Shown: positions 15,931 through 25,821 of the stretch, in pieces
Layout of the letters: each line of letters begins with the position of its first letter
Numbering within the stretch: position 1 is the stretch's first letter
DNA from: Alphaproteobacteria bacterium
GTDB taxonomy: Bacteria; Pseudomonadota; Alphaproteobacteria; Micropepsales; Micropepsaceae
Direction: 5' to 3'
Length of the DNA: 64,000 bases
NCBI GenBank assembly: GCA_015654635.1
Contig: JAATGP010000004.1
Location: forward strand, 186,001 to 250,000
The notes under the pieces: model-generated
Databases searched by the model: none
What the model was told of the DNA's origin: nothing
What the model saw: only the letters and a program-made list of their open reading frames with translations
Program-made: the position numbers and the translations under genes

Positions 15931-16350
15931 ATGCGTGAAGCAGAGCGGATCATTGCGGCCCTAAATTTGGAGCCGCACCCCGAGGGCGGCCATTACCGTC
16001 AAATTTTCAAAGACGAAGCTGGAGCGGATGGACGGGCCCGTTCAACCGCGATCTATTACCTGCTTCGCGCGGGCGAGGTCTCGCGCCCCCATCGCATCGA
16101 TGCGGTCGAGATTTGGCATTATTACCGCGGTGCACCGCTGGAATTGGCGATCAAGCCCGAGGGTGGCCCCCTCAGCCATCACGTGCTGGGCGCCTCCATT
16201 GAAGTTGGCGAGCGGCCGCAGCTTGTGGTGCCGGCGCATGGCTGGCAAGCGGCGCGATCTCTTGGGGATTACACGCTGGTGGGCTGCACCGTGGCGCCTG
16301 GCTTCCTGTTCGAGACCTTCGAAATGGCCCCACCGGAATTTGAACTCTAA
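15931..16350 (+). CDS. Cupin_5 (DUF985) protein
   Basis: 139 aa, close to the family's usual length, start supported by GAGAGGGATAGAGA. Motifs are typical of DUF985 cupins: LEPHPEGGHYRQIF at the N-terminus, YYLLRAGEVSRPHRIDAVEIWHYYRGAPL (cupin strands with His/Glu), and a closing LVGCTVAPGFLFETFEM. The fold is a small beta barrel. A sugar-epimerase-like or small-molecule binding role has been suggested for the family, but the substrate is unknown. It is co-transcribed with the exonuclease. Confidence 0.8.
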   Translation: MREAERIIAALNLEPHPEGGHYRQIFKDEAGADGRARSTAIYYLLRAGEVSRPHRIDAVEIWHYYRGAPLELAIKPEGGPLSHHVLGASIEVGERPQLVVPAHGWQAARSLGDYTLVGCTVAPGFLFETFEMAPPEFEL

Positions 16351-16363
16351 GCACGCAATGCGG

Positions 16364-16954
16364 CTAGCGCTCGCCGCGCTCCTTGGAGATCGCATGCTCG
16401 ATGCGGCGGTCGGGGATCAGCCACATCAGCGCCACGGCGGCGTAAAGGGCCTGCGAAGCCCAGGGCAACAAGAAGGCCAGGCCAATTCCGGCGGCGTAGG
16501 CGAACCATGAGATTTTGCCCTTAAAATCTCGGCCGAGGGCCTCGGCGAGCAGCGAGGTTTTGCCGTCGGCTCTGATGATGGCCCATTCCAAAATCGAATA
16601 GGCCGTCGCGGCTAGGAGCAAGACGGCGCCATAAAGCGCCACCGGCATCGCCGCACGGTGGTTCTCACCCATCCAGCCGGTGACAAAGGGCAGCAAGGAC
16701 AGCCAAAACAGCAAATGCAAATTGGCCCACAATATCCCGCCGCTGACCCGCTGCAGCGTATGCAGCAGGTGGTGGTGGTTGTTCCAATAGATGCCGACAT
16801 AGAGGAAGCTGAGGCCATAATTCAAGAAAATGGGAATGAGGTCATGCAGTGCGGCGAGCGTGTCGCCATGGGGCACATGCAGCTCCAGCACCATGATGGT
16901 GATGATGATCGCCAGCACGCCATCGCTAAAGGCCTCCAGCCGCGACTTTCCCAT
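16364..16954 (-). CDS. TMEM175-family (DUF1211) potassium channel
   Basis: 196 aa from ATG 16954, preceded by GGAGG at 7 bases; the track start at 16984 lacks support. The N-terminal signature RLEAFSDGVLAIIITIMVLEL is the (R)xxxFSDxxxxIxxT motif of TMEM175 TM1, which lines the pore of this K+-selective channel family. About six TM helices are present, consistent with one bacterial repeat that assembles as a tetramer. It probably permits passive K+ flux across the inner membrane. The gene is convergent with the cupin gene, 13 bp between stops. Confidence 0.85.
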   Translation of the reverse strand: MGKSRLEAFSDGVLAIIITIMVLELHVPHGDTLAALHDLIPIFLNYGLSFLYVGIYWNNHHHLLHTLQRVSGGILWANLHLLFWLSLLPFVTGWMGENHRAAMPVALYGAVLLLAATAYSILEWAIIRADGKTSLLAEALGRDFKGKISWFAYAAGIGLAFLLPWASQALYAAVALMWLIPDRRIEHAISKERGER

Positions 16955-17204
16955 AGCACCGCCTCCGTGATTGCCCCGTGTCATAACACAAAATTAATCA
17001 CCCCCTTGCAGTACGAGCAAGAAAACCAAGCGGAAATGCTGCGTTTTGCGCCGCCTGAGTACTATCCGAAGCTAGCCAAGCGGGCGCGGAAGTTCTCTTT
17101 GGGCCGACCGGTTCGTGGCCTTACAGGATCAGCCACACCGGCAATGTTTGGATCACTATCCCGCGGTGCACCGATGGGCGCCGCCACGGCAGAGAAAGTT
17201 TTTT

Positions 17205-17576
17205 ATGGCTGTGGTACTTGTTGTCGAAGATGACACGTTCATCTGCGAATTGACCGAGATGACCGTACAGGATTGGGGTCATCAGACATTGGCGGCCAGC
17301 GATGTCGAAGAGGCACTCGAAATCCTGCGCTCGCCGCAACACATCGACATCCTTTTCACCGATATCTATCTCAAGACGGCCGTTTCCGGCGGCTTTCAAC
17401 TGGCGCGCCAAGCTATCTTGCTGCGACCGCAATTGCGGGTTCTCTACACGACGGGGAACTTCATCACAGAAGACATGCGGGCGCGGTTCCTCGATGATGC
17501 CCAGTGCATTCGCAAACCCTACACGCCACGCCAGCTGCAAACCTCCTTTGAGCACATGCTGGCAGCGCACTCTTGA
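17205..17576 (+). CDS. Single-domain response regulator
   Basis: 123 aa from ATG 17205 (GAGAAAG upstream); the longer track ORF includes non-coding leader. A stand-alone CheY-like receiver: acidic pocket VVEDD, phospho-acceptor Asp in DILFTDIYLK, switch Thr in LYTTGNF, and Lys in CIRKPYTP. No output domain is fused, so it is a phospho-relay or stand-alone signalling receiver. The following histidine kinase starts 21 bp downstream, so the two are an operon and the likely cognate pair. Confidence 0.85.
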   Translation: MAVVLVVEDDTFICELTEMTVQDWGHQTLAASDVEEALEILRSPQHIDILFTDIYLKTAVSGGFQLARQAILLRPQLRVLYTTGNFITEDMRARFLDDAQCIRKPYTPRQLQTSFEHMLAAHS

Positions 17577-17597
17577 GCAGCAGATAGCAGCGGGACG

Positions 17598-19034
17598 GTG
17601 GCCGTGTCAGATAGCATGACGGGAAAAAAAGTGGTTCCAGATATTGCCGCCAGCGATATTGTGGAGACCGTGCCAAGCGCTTTGCTTGTGCTCGACCGGG
17701 ATTTGCACATCACATCGGCCAATCGCGCCTTCTATCAAACCTTCCGTACCAGTGCCCATGAGACCGAAGGAAGCCATATTTACGAGCTCGGCAACCGGCA
17801 GTGGGATATCCCCTCGCTGCGCACCTTGCTCGAGAGCGTGATCCCGCACCGCGCCACCGTCGAAGGCTTCGAAGTCGAACACGATTTTCCCACCATCGGC
17901 AGGCGCACGATGCTGGTCAATGCCAGAAAAATATTCCAGCCGGGCGATCATGACGGCTTCATTCTGCTCGCCATCGAGGATGTGAGCGAGGAACGCGCCG
18001 CCAGGGCGGAGAGCAAGCGCAACTGGCTGCTCACCAAAAGCATTGTGGACACGATCCGGGATCCCTTGGTCGTACTCGAACACGACATGACGATTGTGGC
18101 CGCCAGTAAAGCCTTCTTGACGATATTCGGCACGACGGAAGCGGAAGCCCATGGGCGGCGCGTTTTCGAACTCGGTCAGCATCAATGGGACGTGCCAGCG
18201 CTGCGTGATTTGATGAAGCGAGTGTTGCCGGAGAACAAATCCTTTGAGAATTTCGAAATTGAAGATGATTTCCCCGGCCTCGGCCGCCGGGTTTTCAATT
18301 TGAATGCGCGAAAAATCTCGCAGCCGGGAAACCATACCAGCCGCATGCTTCTGGTCTTCGAGGACATCACCGACCGCAAACAGCGCGAACGTGATGCGCT
18401 CGGCCTAACCAACGAAATTTCCCACCGCATCAAGAACAATCTGCAGATTGTGGTCGGCCTCATCGCCTTCGAAGCCAAACGCACCGCGGCGCCTTGCGTA
18501 TTGGGATATAAAGCGATGCAAGCCCGCATCTCGGCCATTGCCGAGCTTTACGATTTGATCTCGCATACCAGCCACGGCCGAACCATCGCAGTGGACGCCT
18601 ATTTGCGGGAAATCGCCAAGTCGATGTCGGCGAGTCTGCTCGATGAAGCCTCAGGTATTGCCATCGAAGTGAAGGGCGAGGCTTTGGATATCGATCCCGA
18701 CCGCGCCGTGCCGTTCGGGCTTCTGGTCAATGAGCTGGCAACCAACGCCATCAAGCACGCCTTTCCGGACGGCAAAGGGCGCATCGTGCTATGTGTGGAG
18801 CGGATCGGCGACGAGATCGAACTCACCGTCTCCGACGATGGCGTCGGCATGAAGAAGGCAAGCGTGTCGCCGCGGATCACGGAGCGGCGCGGCGCCGATT
18901 ATGTGGCGATCTTCGTGCGCCAGCTTGGCGGCACGATCCTGGCGCCGGAATCCGCAGGACCTGGGACCACCATCAGAATACGCCTGCCCTTGCTCCTGGT
19001 CCTGCCCGCTGGTAGCGAGCCGGTCGCGGCGTAA
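17598..19034 (+). CDS. Soluble PAS-PAS histidine kinase, HisKA_2 type
   Basis: 478 aa with no TM segment. Two related PAS domains (about 15-125 and 145-260) each contain the pattern 'F..G..QWD.PALR.L...VLP' and a shared GRR..NARKI motif, so they look like an internal duplication. The HisKA_2 H-box NEISHRIKNNLQIVVGL has its phospho-acceptor His near residue 276. The HATPase part has NELATNAIKHAF (N-box) and SDDGVGM (G1). Kinases of this class often signal light, oxygen or general stress in alphaproteobacteria. Start codon uncertain: GTG 17598, GTG 17604 or ATG 17616. Cytoplasmic; signal unknown. Confidence 0.85.
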   Translation: MAVSDSMTGKKVVPDIAASDIVETVPSALLVLDRDLHITSANRAFYQTFRTSAHETEGSHIYELGNRQWDIPSLRTLLESVIPHRATVEGFEVEHDFPTIGRRTMLVNARKIFQPGDHDGFILLAIEDVSEERAARAESKRNWLLTKSIVDTIRDPLVVLEHDMTIVAASKAFLTIFGTTEAEAHGRRVFELGQHQWDVPALRDLMKRVLPENKSFENFEIEDDFPGLGRRVFNLNARKISQPGNHTSRMLLVFEDITDRKQRERDALGLTNEISHRIKNNLQIVVGLIAFEAKRTAAPCVLGYKAMQARISAIAELYDLISHTSHGRTIAVDAYLREIAKSMSASLLDEASGIAIEVKGEALDIDPDRAVPFGLLVNELATNAIKHAFPDGKGRIVLCVERIGDEIELTVSDDGVGMKKASVSPRITERRGADYVAIFVRQLGGTILAPESAGPGTTIRIRLPLLLVLPAGSEPVAA

Positions 19035-19414
19035 CGGGAAGCTTGGCCGGGACTATCCGATTGGCTGACAGAGGCTCAAGCTGCATTGTGTCTTATCGCA
19101 GGAACGATCCTCAGCCTTCAGACCGGCGCCATCCTCATCAAGAAAGCGACCGAGCCATTTTTTGATCAGATTGGAAGCGACATCGAAGGCCTCGCCATGG
19201 CGGCACTTGCATGGGCTATCTTGAGCGCAGGCCTGTGATGCTTTTGATTCTGATCAACCAGCCGGCGGGCGTAAGCTTTCTGATCACTGCGAATCGGCTG
19301 GGGCCTCTTGGTGGCCGCGCTGACGCAACTCGCCATAAAACACTGGATGCAATAGGCGCCAAGGATCCGTGCATATCGCAAAAGGAAAGGCCCGCTTCCG
19401 CGGGCCTTCTTAAA
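19035..19414. other. 380-bp gap with an in-frame hydrophobic ORF after the kinase stop
   Basis: Directly after the kinase TAA the same frame stays open to TGA 19236-19238 and reads like a small membrane or amphipathic protein (LSDWLTEAQAALCLIAGTIL, then ATEPFFDQIGSDIEGLAMAALAWAIL). No ATG with a ribosome site opens it; a TTG at 19086 would give about 50 aa. It could be a missed small gene, or a tail cut off by a stop mutation. The rest of the gap shows only the sucB terminator. Confidence 0.3.
19375..19408 (-). terminator. Terminator of sucAB
   Basis: The 9-bp stem AAGGCCCGC / GCGGGCCTT with a TTCC loop is followed, on the minus strand, by TTTCCTTTTG. It begins 7 bp after the sucB stop. Confidence 0.8.
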
Positions 19415-20704
19415 TCAGATCTCCAACACCAACCGCTGGGGGTCTTCCAGGGTTTCTTTGACGCGCACCAGGAAGGTGACAGCCTCTTTGCCGTCGACGA
19501 TGCGGTGATCGTAGGACAGCGCCACATACATCATCGGGCGGATGACGATGGCGTTGCCGTCGGCGACCGGGCGCGGCTGGATTTTGTGCATCCCTAGAAT
19601 CGCGGACTGCGGCGAGTTGAGGATCGGGGTCGACATCAAGGAACCGAAGACGCCGCCATTGGTGATCGAGAACGAACCGCCCTGCAACTCATCCAGCTTC
19701 AGCTTGTTGTCGCGGGCTCTGGCGCCGAAATCGGTGATAGTTGCTTCGACACCGGCCAGCGACAGGCGGTCGGCATCGCGGATTACCGGCACCATCAGGC
19801 CGCGCTCGGTGGAGACTGCCACGCCAATATCGTAGTAATTCTTGTAGACGATATCGTCGCCTTCAATCTCGGCATTGACGTTGGGCAGTTCCTTGAGGGC
19901 TGCAATGCAGGCTTTGACGAAGAACCCCATGAAGCCGAGGCGCACCTTGTGCTTCTTCTCAAAGACATCCTTGTATTGAGACCTGAGCGCCATGACATGG
20001 CTCATGTCGATCTCGTTGAAGGTCGTTAGCTGCGCCGCGGTGTTCTGCGATTCCTTGAGGCGCATGGCAATGGTCTTGCGCAGGCGCGTCATGGTCACCC
20101 GCTCTTCGCGGTCTGCTTTGGGGCGCGGACCGGAGGACACCGGTATCGCAGATGGCTGAGTGCGTTCGCGGGCACGGGATTCCAATTCGGCCAGCACGTC
20201 GCCTTTGGTGACGCGGCCATCCTTGCCCGAACCTTTGACGGTTTCCGCCGCGATCCCGGCATCCTCAGCCACGCGGCGAGCCGCGGGCATCACCCCAACA
20301 TTGGAGCCAATGGCGGCATGAGCCGCGGCTGCGATGCTGGTGGGCGGCGCCAGATTGGAGGCGGGCGGCGGAGTCACCGGCACTTTTAGGGCCGGGCCTT
20401 CTTCCTGCTTGGCCACCACCACAGCATCGGGATTGGACGAGGTCACCGGGGCATGACGGCCTGCGGCCCCTTCTGTCATCGACCCCAGAATAGCACCGAC
20501 CTGAACCGTGTCACCGGCTTTGACGGTGATCGTTTCGATGGCGCCATCGGCAGGCGCAGGCACCTCCACGGTGACTTTATCGGTCTCCAACTCCAGCAGC
20601 GGCTCGTCGCGATGGACCGCATCGCCTTCCTTCTTGAACCAGCGTGCAACAGTCGCTTCGGTGACGGATTCACCCATCGCCGGCACTTTGATCTCAATGG
20701 TCAT
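19415..20704 (-). CDS. sucB: Dihydrolipoyl succinyltransferase (E2) of 2-oxoglutarate dehydrogenase
   Basis: 429 aa. It transfers the succinyl group from lipoate to CoA in the 2-oxoglutarate dehydrogenase complex. The single lipoyl domain (about 1-77) carries the lipoylated Lys in [17 protein letters not shown]. An Ala/Pro-rich linker leads to the peripheral subunit-binding domain ([32 protein letters not shown]), then the catalytic acyltransferase domain with [16 protein letters not shown] (catalytic His and Asp). Its ATG overlaps the sucA stop by 4 bases, so the two are translationally coupled. The lpd (E3) gene that often follows is absent; a terminator comes instead. Confidence 0.96.
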   Translation of the reverse strand: MTIEIKVPAMGESVTEATVARWFKKEGDAVHRDEPLLELETDKVTVEVPAPADGAIETITVKAGDTVQVGAILGSMTEGAAGRHAPVTSSNPDAVVVAKQEEGPALKVPVTPPPASNLAPPTSIAAAAHAAIGSNVGVMPAARRVAEDAGIAAETVKGSGKDGRVTKGDVLAELESRARERTQPSAIPVSSGPRPKADREERVTMTRLRKTIAMRLKESQNTAAQLTTFNEIDMSHVMALRSQYKDVFEKKHKVRLGFMGFFVKACIAALKELPNVNAEIEGDDIVYKNYYDIGVAVSTERGLMVPVIRDADRLSLAGVEATITDFGARARDNKLKLDELQGGSFSITNGGVFGSLMSTPILNSPQSAILGMHKIQPRPVADGNAIVIRPMMYVALSYDHRIVDGKEAVTFLVRVKETLEDPQRLVLEI

Positions 20705-23640
20705 TGATCGTCCTCGGTGCGGATTTTGAGGTCGAAACGCATGGCCTCATCCATAATGTACTGCAATTCGGCATTGTGCTGGCTCATCAAACCGGCGGCG
20801 GTGGAGGCATATTCGGGACGCCCGACATAGCGGGGACGGACGCGCCGGCCCAGCTTCTCCATAAGATATTCGATTCGCTGCCGGACGAAATACCAAGCCC
20901 CCTGATTGCGCGGCTCTTCCTGGACCCAAACGATTTCGGCATTGGGGAAGCGCTCCAACTCCTGGCCTAAGGGACCCTCCGGGAAGGGATAAAGCTGTTC
21001 CAGGCGCAACATCTGCACCCGCGGCTCGTTGTGCTTTTCCCGCGCTTCCATGAGATCGAAATAGACTTTGCCGCTACAGAGGATGACGCGGCGGATATCC
21101 TCATCGGGCGCGAGTTGCACGGAGGTGGCACCGGGCACGCATTCGGCCTGATCGCGGAAGACACGGTGAAACGAGGTGCCGGTTTCCAGATCAGAAAGGA
21201 ACGAGACGCAGCGCTTGTGGCGCAGCAGCGATTTCGGCGTCATCAGAATCAGGGGCTTGCGGAAGGTCCGCATCATCTGACGCCTGAGGACATGGAAATA
21301 ATTGGCGGGCGTGGTGGGATAACAGACTTGCCAATTATCCTGCGCGCAAAGCTGCAGATAGCGCTCCAGCCGGGCCGAAGAATGCTCGGGACCCTGCCCC
21401 TCATAGCCATGCGGCAACAGCATGACGAGACCGCACATCTTCAGCCACTTCATCTCGCCCGAGGCAATGAACTGGTCGATCAAGACCTGCGCGCCGTTGG
21501 CAAAATCGCCAAACTGGGCTTCCCAGAGCACCAGCGCCTTGGGCTCGGCGGTGGCATAGCCGTATTCGAAGCCAAGGACCGCCGCTTCCGAAAGCAACGA
21601 ATCGATCACTTCGAATTCGGCCTGGGTTTTGGAAATGGCGTTGAGGGGAACGTGGCGGGCTTCGCTTTCCTGATCGACCAGCACCGAATGGCGCTGCGAG
21701 AAGGTGCCGCGACCGCTATCCTGGCCCGACAGGCGCACAGGCACGCCCTGTTGCACCAAGGTGCCAAAGGCAAGCGCCTCGGCGGTGGCCCAATCGATGC
21801 CCTCGCCGGTCTCGAACATGCGCGCCTTGTTTTGCATCTGGCGCACGATGGTCTTATGGGCGTTGAAGCCCTCTGGAATAGTCGAGAGCGCCTTGCCCAC
21901 TTCGAGCAGTTCGTGCTTGTCGACCCCGGTCTCGCCGCGACGGTCGCCGCCTGCTGGCGCCATTTCAAACCCGGTCCAGCGGCTTTCCAGCCAATCGGCG
22001 TGGTGCGGCTCGTGGGTTTTGGAGGCTTCGAATTCGGCGTCCAGCCGGGCGTTGAAGTCGCCCACCATATGCTGAACTTCGCTGTCGGCCAGGGTGGATT
22101 CGCTCACCAGCTTCTTGGCATAGAGTTCGAGTGTGGTGGGATGGTCCTTGATGGCGCGATACATCAAAGGCTGGGTGAAGGAAGGCTCGTCGGTTTCGTT
22201 GTGACCGAACCGCCTGTAGCAGTACATGTCGATCACCACGTCTTTGTGAAAGAGCTGGCGAAACTCCGTGGCGATACGGGCGCAATGCACCACCGCTTCC
22301 GGATCGTCGCCATTCACATGGAAAATCGGTGCCTGCACCATCAGGGCGATATCGGTGCAATAGGGCGAGGAGCGCGAATATTGCGGCGAGGTGGTGAAGC
22401 CGATCTGATTGTTGATGACGAAATGGATGGTGCCGCCGGTATGAAAGCCGCGCGTGCCCGACATGGCAAAACATTCGGCGACAATGCCCTGCCCCGCAAA
22501 AGCGGCATCGCCATGCAGGATCAGCGGCAGAACGCTGGAGCGCGTGGCGGTGTCGCCATGTTGGAACTGTTTGGCGCGGGCCTTGCCGAGAACCACCGGA
22601 TCGGCGGCTTCCAGATGCGAGGGATTGGGGGTCAGCGAGAGGTGGACGTGGTTGCCATCAAAGCCGCGGTCGGCGGAGGCCCCGAGGTGATACTTCACAT
22701 CGCCACTGACCGTGATCTCTGTGGGGATGGCGCTGCCGCCGCGAAATTCGTGGAAGATCTGGCGATATGGCTTGGAGAGTAGGTTGGCGAGCACGTTGAT
22801 GCGGCCGCGATGGGCCATGCCGATGGTGATCTCTTTGACGCCGAGCTGGCCGCCGCGTTTGATGATCTGTTCCAGCGCCGGCATCATGGCCTCGCCGCCA
22901 TCAAGGCCGAAGCGCTTGGTACCGAGGAAGCGCAGGGCGCAGAACTTCTCGAAGCCTTCCGCCTCGATCAGCTTGTTCAAAATCGCCCGCTTACCGGCAG
23001 GGGTGAAGGTGATGTCTTTATCGGGGCCTTCGACGCGCCGCTGCAGCCAATCCTTCTGCTCGGCATCGTTGATATGGGTGAACTCGTAACCGATGCGCCC
23101 GCAATAAGTGCGCTGGAGCAAATCCACCATCTGGCGCAGCGTGGCGGTCTGCAGCCCAAGAACGCCATCGATGAACACAGGCTTGTCGAGATCGCCATCG
23201 CCAAAGCCATAGAATTTCGGATCGAGCTGGGGGACGGCCGGTTTGGGCGTTAGCTGCAAGGGATCGAGATCGGCGGCGAAATGGCCGATGACGCGATAGG
23301 CGCGCACCAGCTGAATGGCGCGGATCGAATGTTGAGCGGCGGCCAGCACGTCGGCGGCGCCCGACGGTGCCTCACCTGGGGCAGCCACGGCACCCGCTGT
23401 CGCGGCGCGTTCGGCCCAAGAAGGGCCAGAGGCTGCGGAGACGGGGGCGGACGGGCCGTTTGGGCCTTCCAACTCGGCAAAATAGTGCGCCCATGAGGGG
23501 TCGACCGAAGCTGGGTTTTCCAAATACTGGGCGTATAGCGATTCGACATAATCCGCGTTGCCGCCGAATAAGAATGCGGTTTCCTCGAAAATGGCGTTAG
23601 ACGCCCGGGAGAGCCGTTCTGGGGAGTTTTGCTGGGTCAT
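20701..23640 (-). CDS. sucA: 2-oxoglutarate dehydrogenase E1 component
   Basis: 979 aa, standard length. It is thiamin-diphosphate dependent and decarboxylates 2-oxoglutarate to give succinyl-lipoate on SucB. The N-terminal E2-binding helix ([35 protein letters not shown]) is conserved. The ThDP motif [18 protein letters not shown] is near residue 377, and the C-terminal transketolase-like domain contains [22 protein letters not shown]. The start ATG 23640 gives the usual [10 protein letters not shown]-type N-terminus. It is first in the sucAB transcript, with a 143-bp divergent promoter gap to the acyltransferase gene. The 583-aa plus-strand ORF across it is a shadow. Confidence 0.97.
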   Translation of the reverse strand: MTQQNSPERLSRASNAIFEETAFLFGGNADYVESLYAQYLENPASVDPSWAHYFAELEGPNGPSAPVSAASGPSWAERAATAGAVAAPGEAPSGAADVLAAAQHSIRAIQLVRAYRVIGHFAADLDPLQLTPKPAVPQLDPKFYGFGDGDLDKPVFIDGVLGLQTATLRQMVDLLQRTYCGRIGYEFTHINDAEQKDWLQRRVEGPDKDITFTPAGKRAILNKLIEAEGFEKFCALRFLGTKRFGLDGGEAMMPALEQIIKRGGQLGVKEITIGMAHRGRINVLANLLSKPYRQIFHEFRGGSAIPTEITVSGDVKYHLGASADRGFDGNHVHLSLTPNPSHLEAADPVVLGKARAKQFQHGDTATRSSVLPLILHGDAAFAGQGIVAECFAMSGTRGFHTGGTIHFVINNQIGFTTSPQYSRSSPYCTDIALMVQAPIFHVNGDDPEAVVHCARIATEFRQLFHKDVVIDMYCYRRFGHNETDEPSFTQPLMYRAIKDHPTTLELYAKKLVSESTLADSEVQHMVGDFNARLDAEFEASKTHEPHHADWLESRWTGFEMAPAGGDRRGETGVDKHELLEVGKALSTIPEGFNAHKTIVRQMQNKARMFETGEGIDWATAEALAFGTLVQQGVPVRLSGQDSGRGTFSQRHSVLVDQESEARHVPLNAISKTQAEFEVIDSLLSEAAVLGFEYGYATAEPKALVLWEAQFGDFANGAQVLIDQFIASGEMKWLKMCGLVMLLPHGYEGQGPEHSSARLERYLQLCAQDNWQVCYPTTPANYFHVLRRQMMRTFRKPLILMTPKSLLRHKRCVSFLSDLETGTSFHRVFRDQAECVPGATSVQLAPDEDIRRVILCSGKVYFDLMEAREKHNEPRVQMLRLEQLYPFPEGPLGQELERFPNAEIVWVQEEPRNQGAWYFVRQRIEYLMEKLGRRVRPRYVGRPEYASTAAGLMSQHNAELQYIMDEAMRFDLKIRTEDDQ

Positions 23641-23783
23641 GTGGGGGAGCGCGATGATGAGTTTAGAACCGTTCGAATTGAATGATTTAACGCAATTCGC
23701 GGGCGAAGACCACGTTTCTTGCGCAAGCCATGGTGGACAGCGGTAACAGGCGGTAAATTCGTCGTGTTGCGAGGGGGGTGCCG

Positions 23784-24941
23784 ATGAAACGCCTTTATTC
23801 TCTGGACGCCATCCGCGGCCTGGCGGCGCTTACCATCGTGATTTGGCATTGGCAGCATTTTTTCGCCCTTTCCGGCCAGTGGCAGACCGTCTGGAGCCGC
23901 GATTGGCAGCCCTTTTACCAGCTTCTGAAACCGCTTTATCTCGAGGCCTGGGCAGCGGTTGATCTGTTCTTCGCCCTCTCCGGCTTTGTCTTTTTCTGGC
24001 TCTATCGTGAGGCCATCCGCGAAAAGAAGGTCAAGGCAGGCACATTCGCCCTGCTGCGCTTCTCGCGGCTGTGGCCCCTGCACGCCTTGATGCTGGTGAC
24101 CATAGCGCTGTTGCAGGCTGTGTTCTTCGCCAAAACCGGCAACTATTTCATTTTCCCGGCCGGAGATTGGGACCGCTTTGTCGCCGGGCTCTTTGCCGTG
24201 CAGCAATGGATCCCGCCCAATGCCGAACAGACCTTCAACGGGCCGGCCTGGACCGTGTCGGTAGAAGCCGGGCTCTATGTTCTGTTCTTCGTGCTGTGCC
24301 GCCTGGGTTTCAACGGCTGGCGCACAGCCCTGATCGTGGCTTTGTGCGGCATCCCACTGTTTCACTGGAACTGGTTCATCAGCCGCGGCTTGATGGGTTT
24401 CTTCCTCGGCGGTCTTGCCTATTTCACCGTGGAAAAAATCCGCCAAAAGAAAAGTGCGCGCGTCCTCGCCAAGATCGTTGGCGTGACAACCCTGGCGCTC
24501 TGGGCCTTTGTGGTGATCGAGATTCTCTATGGCCCGCTGCATAGCGCACTCTCGGCGCTGTCCGATATCGTACCCGACGCCTGGGATGTCTATAGCGAGA
24601 ATGTCGATGACATTTTTCATATCGGCTATATCTTCACGGTCGTGCCATTGACCGTGATTGCGCTGGCCTTGAGCGAAACCGTGCTCAACCTGTTTCCCAC
24701 CTTTTACAAGAAGACCACCTCTCTGGGCGACATCTCCTATGGCGTCTACATGCTGCATTTCCCGCTGCAAACGGCCTGCGCGCTCATCGCTTTGTATCTG
24801 GGGCTGCAACCGGTGTTCTTTATGCAAGGTTGGGTGATGCTCGCCTTTTACGCGGTGCTTTTGAGCCTCGCCACGGTATCGTATTATTATTACGAAAAAC
24901 CGGTGCAGAAGCTCATCCGCAAATGGGTGGACAGAGCTTGA
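23784..24941 (+). CDS. Acyltransferase 3 family membrane protein
   Basis: 385 aa from ATG 23784, five bases after GAGGGGGG. A multi-TM inner membrane O-acyltransferase (OafA/NodX-like): the N-terminal family signature RLYSLDAIRGLAALTIVIWHW holds the Arg and catalytic-type His, and the C-terminal half shows DISYGVYMLHFPL. About ten TM helices. Such enzymes acetylate surface polysaccharide or peptidoglycan sugars; the acceptor here is unknown and no SGNH domain is fused. It is transcribed against sucCD and sucAB and sits between them. Its stop is 1 bp from the sucD stop. Confidence 0.85.
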   Translation: MKRLYSLDAIRGLAALTIVIWHWQHFFALSGQWQTVWSRDWQPFYQLLKPLYLEAWAAVDLFFALSGFVFFWLYREAIREKKVKAGTFALLRFSRLWPLHALMLVTIALLQAVFFAKTGNYFIFPAGDWDRFVAGLFAVQQWIPPNAEQTFNGPAWTVSVEAGLYVLFFVLCRLGFNGWRTALIVALCGIPLFHWNWFISRGLMGFFLGGLAYFTVEKIRQKKSARVLAKIVGVTTLALWAFVVIEILYGPLHSALSALSDIVPDAWDVYSENVDDIFHIGYIFTVVPLTVIALALSETVLNLFPTFYKKTTSLGDISYGVYMLHFPLQTACALIALYLGLQPVFFMQGWVMLAFYAVLLSLATVSYYYYEKPVQKLIRKWVDRA

Positions 24942-24942
24942 A

Positions 24943-25821
24943 TTAATTTCCTTTGAGCAGTTCGACCAAGGTGGTGCCTAGCGCGGCCGGATTGGGTGAA
25001 ACGCGGATACCAGCGGCTTGCATCGCTGCAATTTTGGAGGCGGCGTCGCCCTTGCCGCCGGAGATGATGGCACCGGCATGGCCCATGCGGCGGCCGGGAG
25101 GCGCAGTAACACCAGCGATAAAGCCAACCATCGGCTTTTTCACCTTGGACTGCTTGATGAAATCCGCCGCGTCTTCTTCCGCCGAACCGCCGATCTCGCC
25201 GATCATGACGATGCTCTCGGTTTCGGGATCGGCGAGCAGCATCTCCAGAACTTCAATGTGCTCGGTGCCTTTAACAGGGTCACCGCCAATGCCGACACAA
25301 GTCGATTGGCCGAGGCCCACCGCGGTCGTCTGCGCTACGGCTTCATAGGTCAGTGTGCCCGAACGCGAAACGATGCCGACGCTGCCGCGGCGATGGATAT
25401 GACCCGGCATGATGCCGATCTTGCATTCGCCCGGCGTGATCACGCCCGGACAATTGGGCCCGATCAGGCGCGATTTGGAGCCTGCCAGCACGCGCTTGAC
25501 CTTGACCATGTCGAGCACCGGAATGCCTTCGGTAATGCAGACGATGAGGGGAATTTCCGCATCGATAGCTTCCAAGATCGCATCGGCGGCAAATGGCGGC
25601 GGCACATAAATCACCGAAGCATCGGCGCCGGTGGCTTCTTTGGCTTGCACCACCGTGTCGAACACCGGCAGGCCCAAATGCGTCGAGCCACCTTTGCCAG
25701 GAGAAGTACCGCCCACCATCTTGGTGCCATAGGCAATGGCCTGTTCGGAATGGAAGGTGCCTTGATTGCCGGTGAAGCCCTGGCAGATGACGCGCGTATT
25801 CTTATCAACGAGAATGGACAT
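24943..25821 (-). CDS. sucD: Succinyl-CoA synthetase alpha subunit
   Basis: 292 aa. With SucC it converts succinyl-CoA to succinate with substrate-level phosphorylation. The CoA-binding Rossmann domain opens with [34 protein letters not shown]. The phospho-histidine loop is [13 protein letters not shown], with its flanking power-helix region. The start overlaps the sucC stop by one base (TAATG), so the pair is translationally coupled. It ends abutting the convergent acyltransferase gene with no visible terminator. Confidence 0.97.
   Translation of the reverse strand: MSILVDKNTRVICQGFTGNQGTFHSEQAIAYGTKMVGGTSPGKGGSTHLGLPVFDTVVQAKEATGADASVIYVPPPFAADAILEAIDAEIPLIVCITEGIPVLDMVKVKRVLAGSKSRLIGPNCPGVITPGECKIGIMPGHIHRRGSVGIVSRSGTLTYEAVAQTTAVGLGQSTCVGIGGDPVKGTEHIEVLEMLLADPETESIVMIGEIGGSAEEDAADFIKQSKVKKPMVGFIAGVTAPPGRRMGHAGAIISGGKGDAASKIAAMQAAGIRVSPNPAALGTTLVELLKGN

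Noticed and set aside
21031-22782. 583-aa plus-strand ORF opposite sucA
   Set aside because: Shadow of the sucA reading frame with no ribosome site or recognisable domain.
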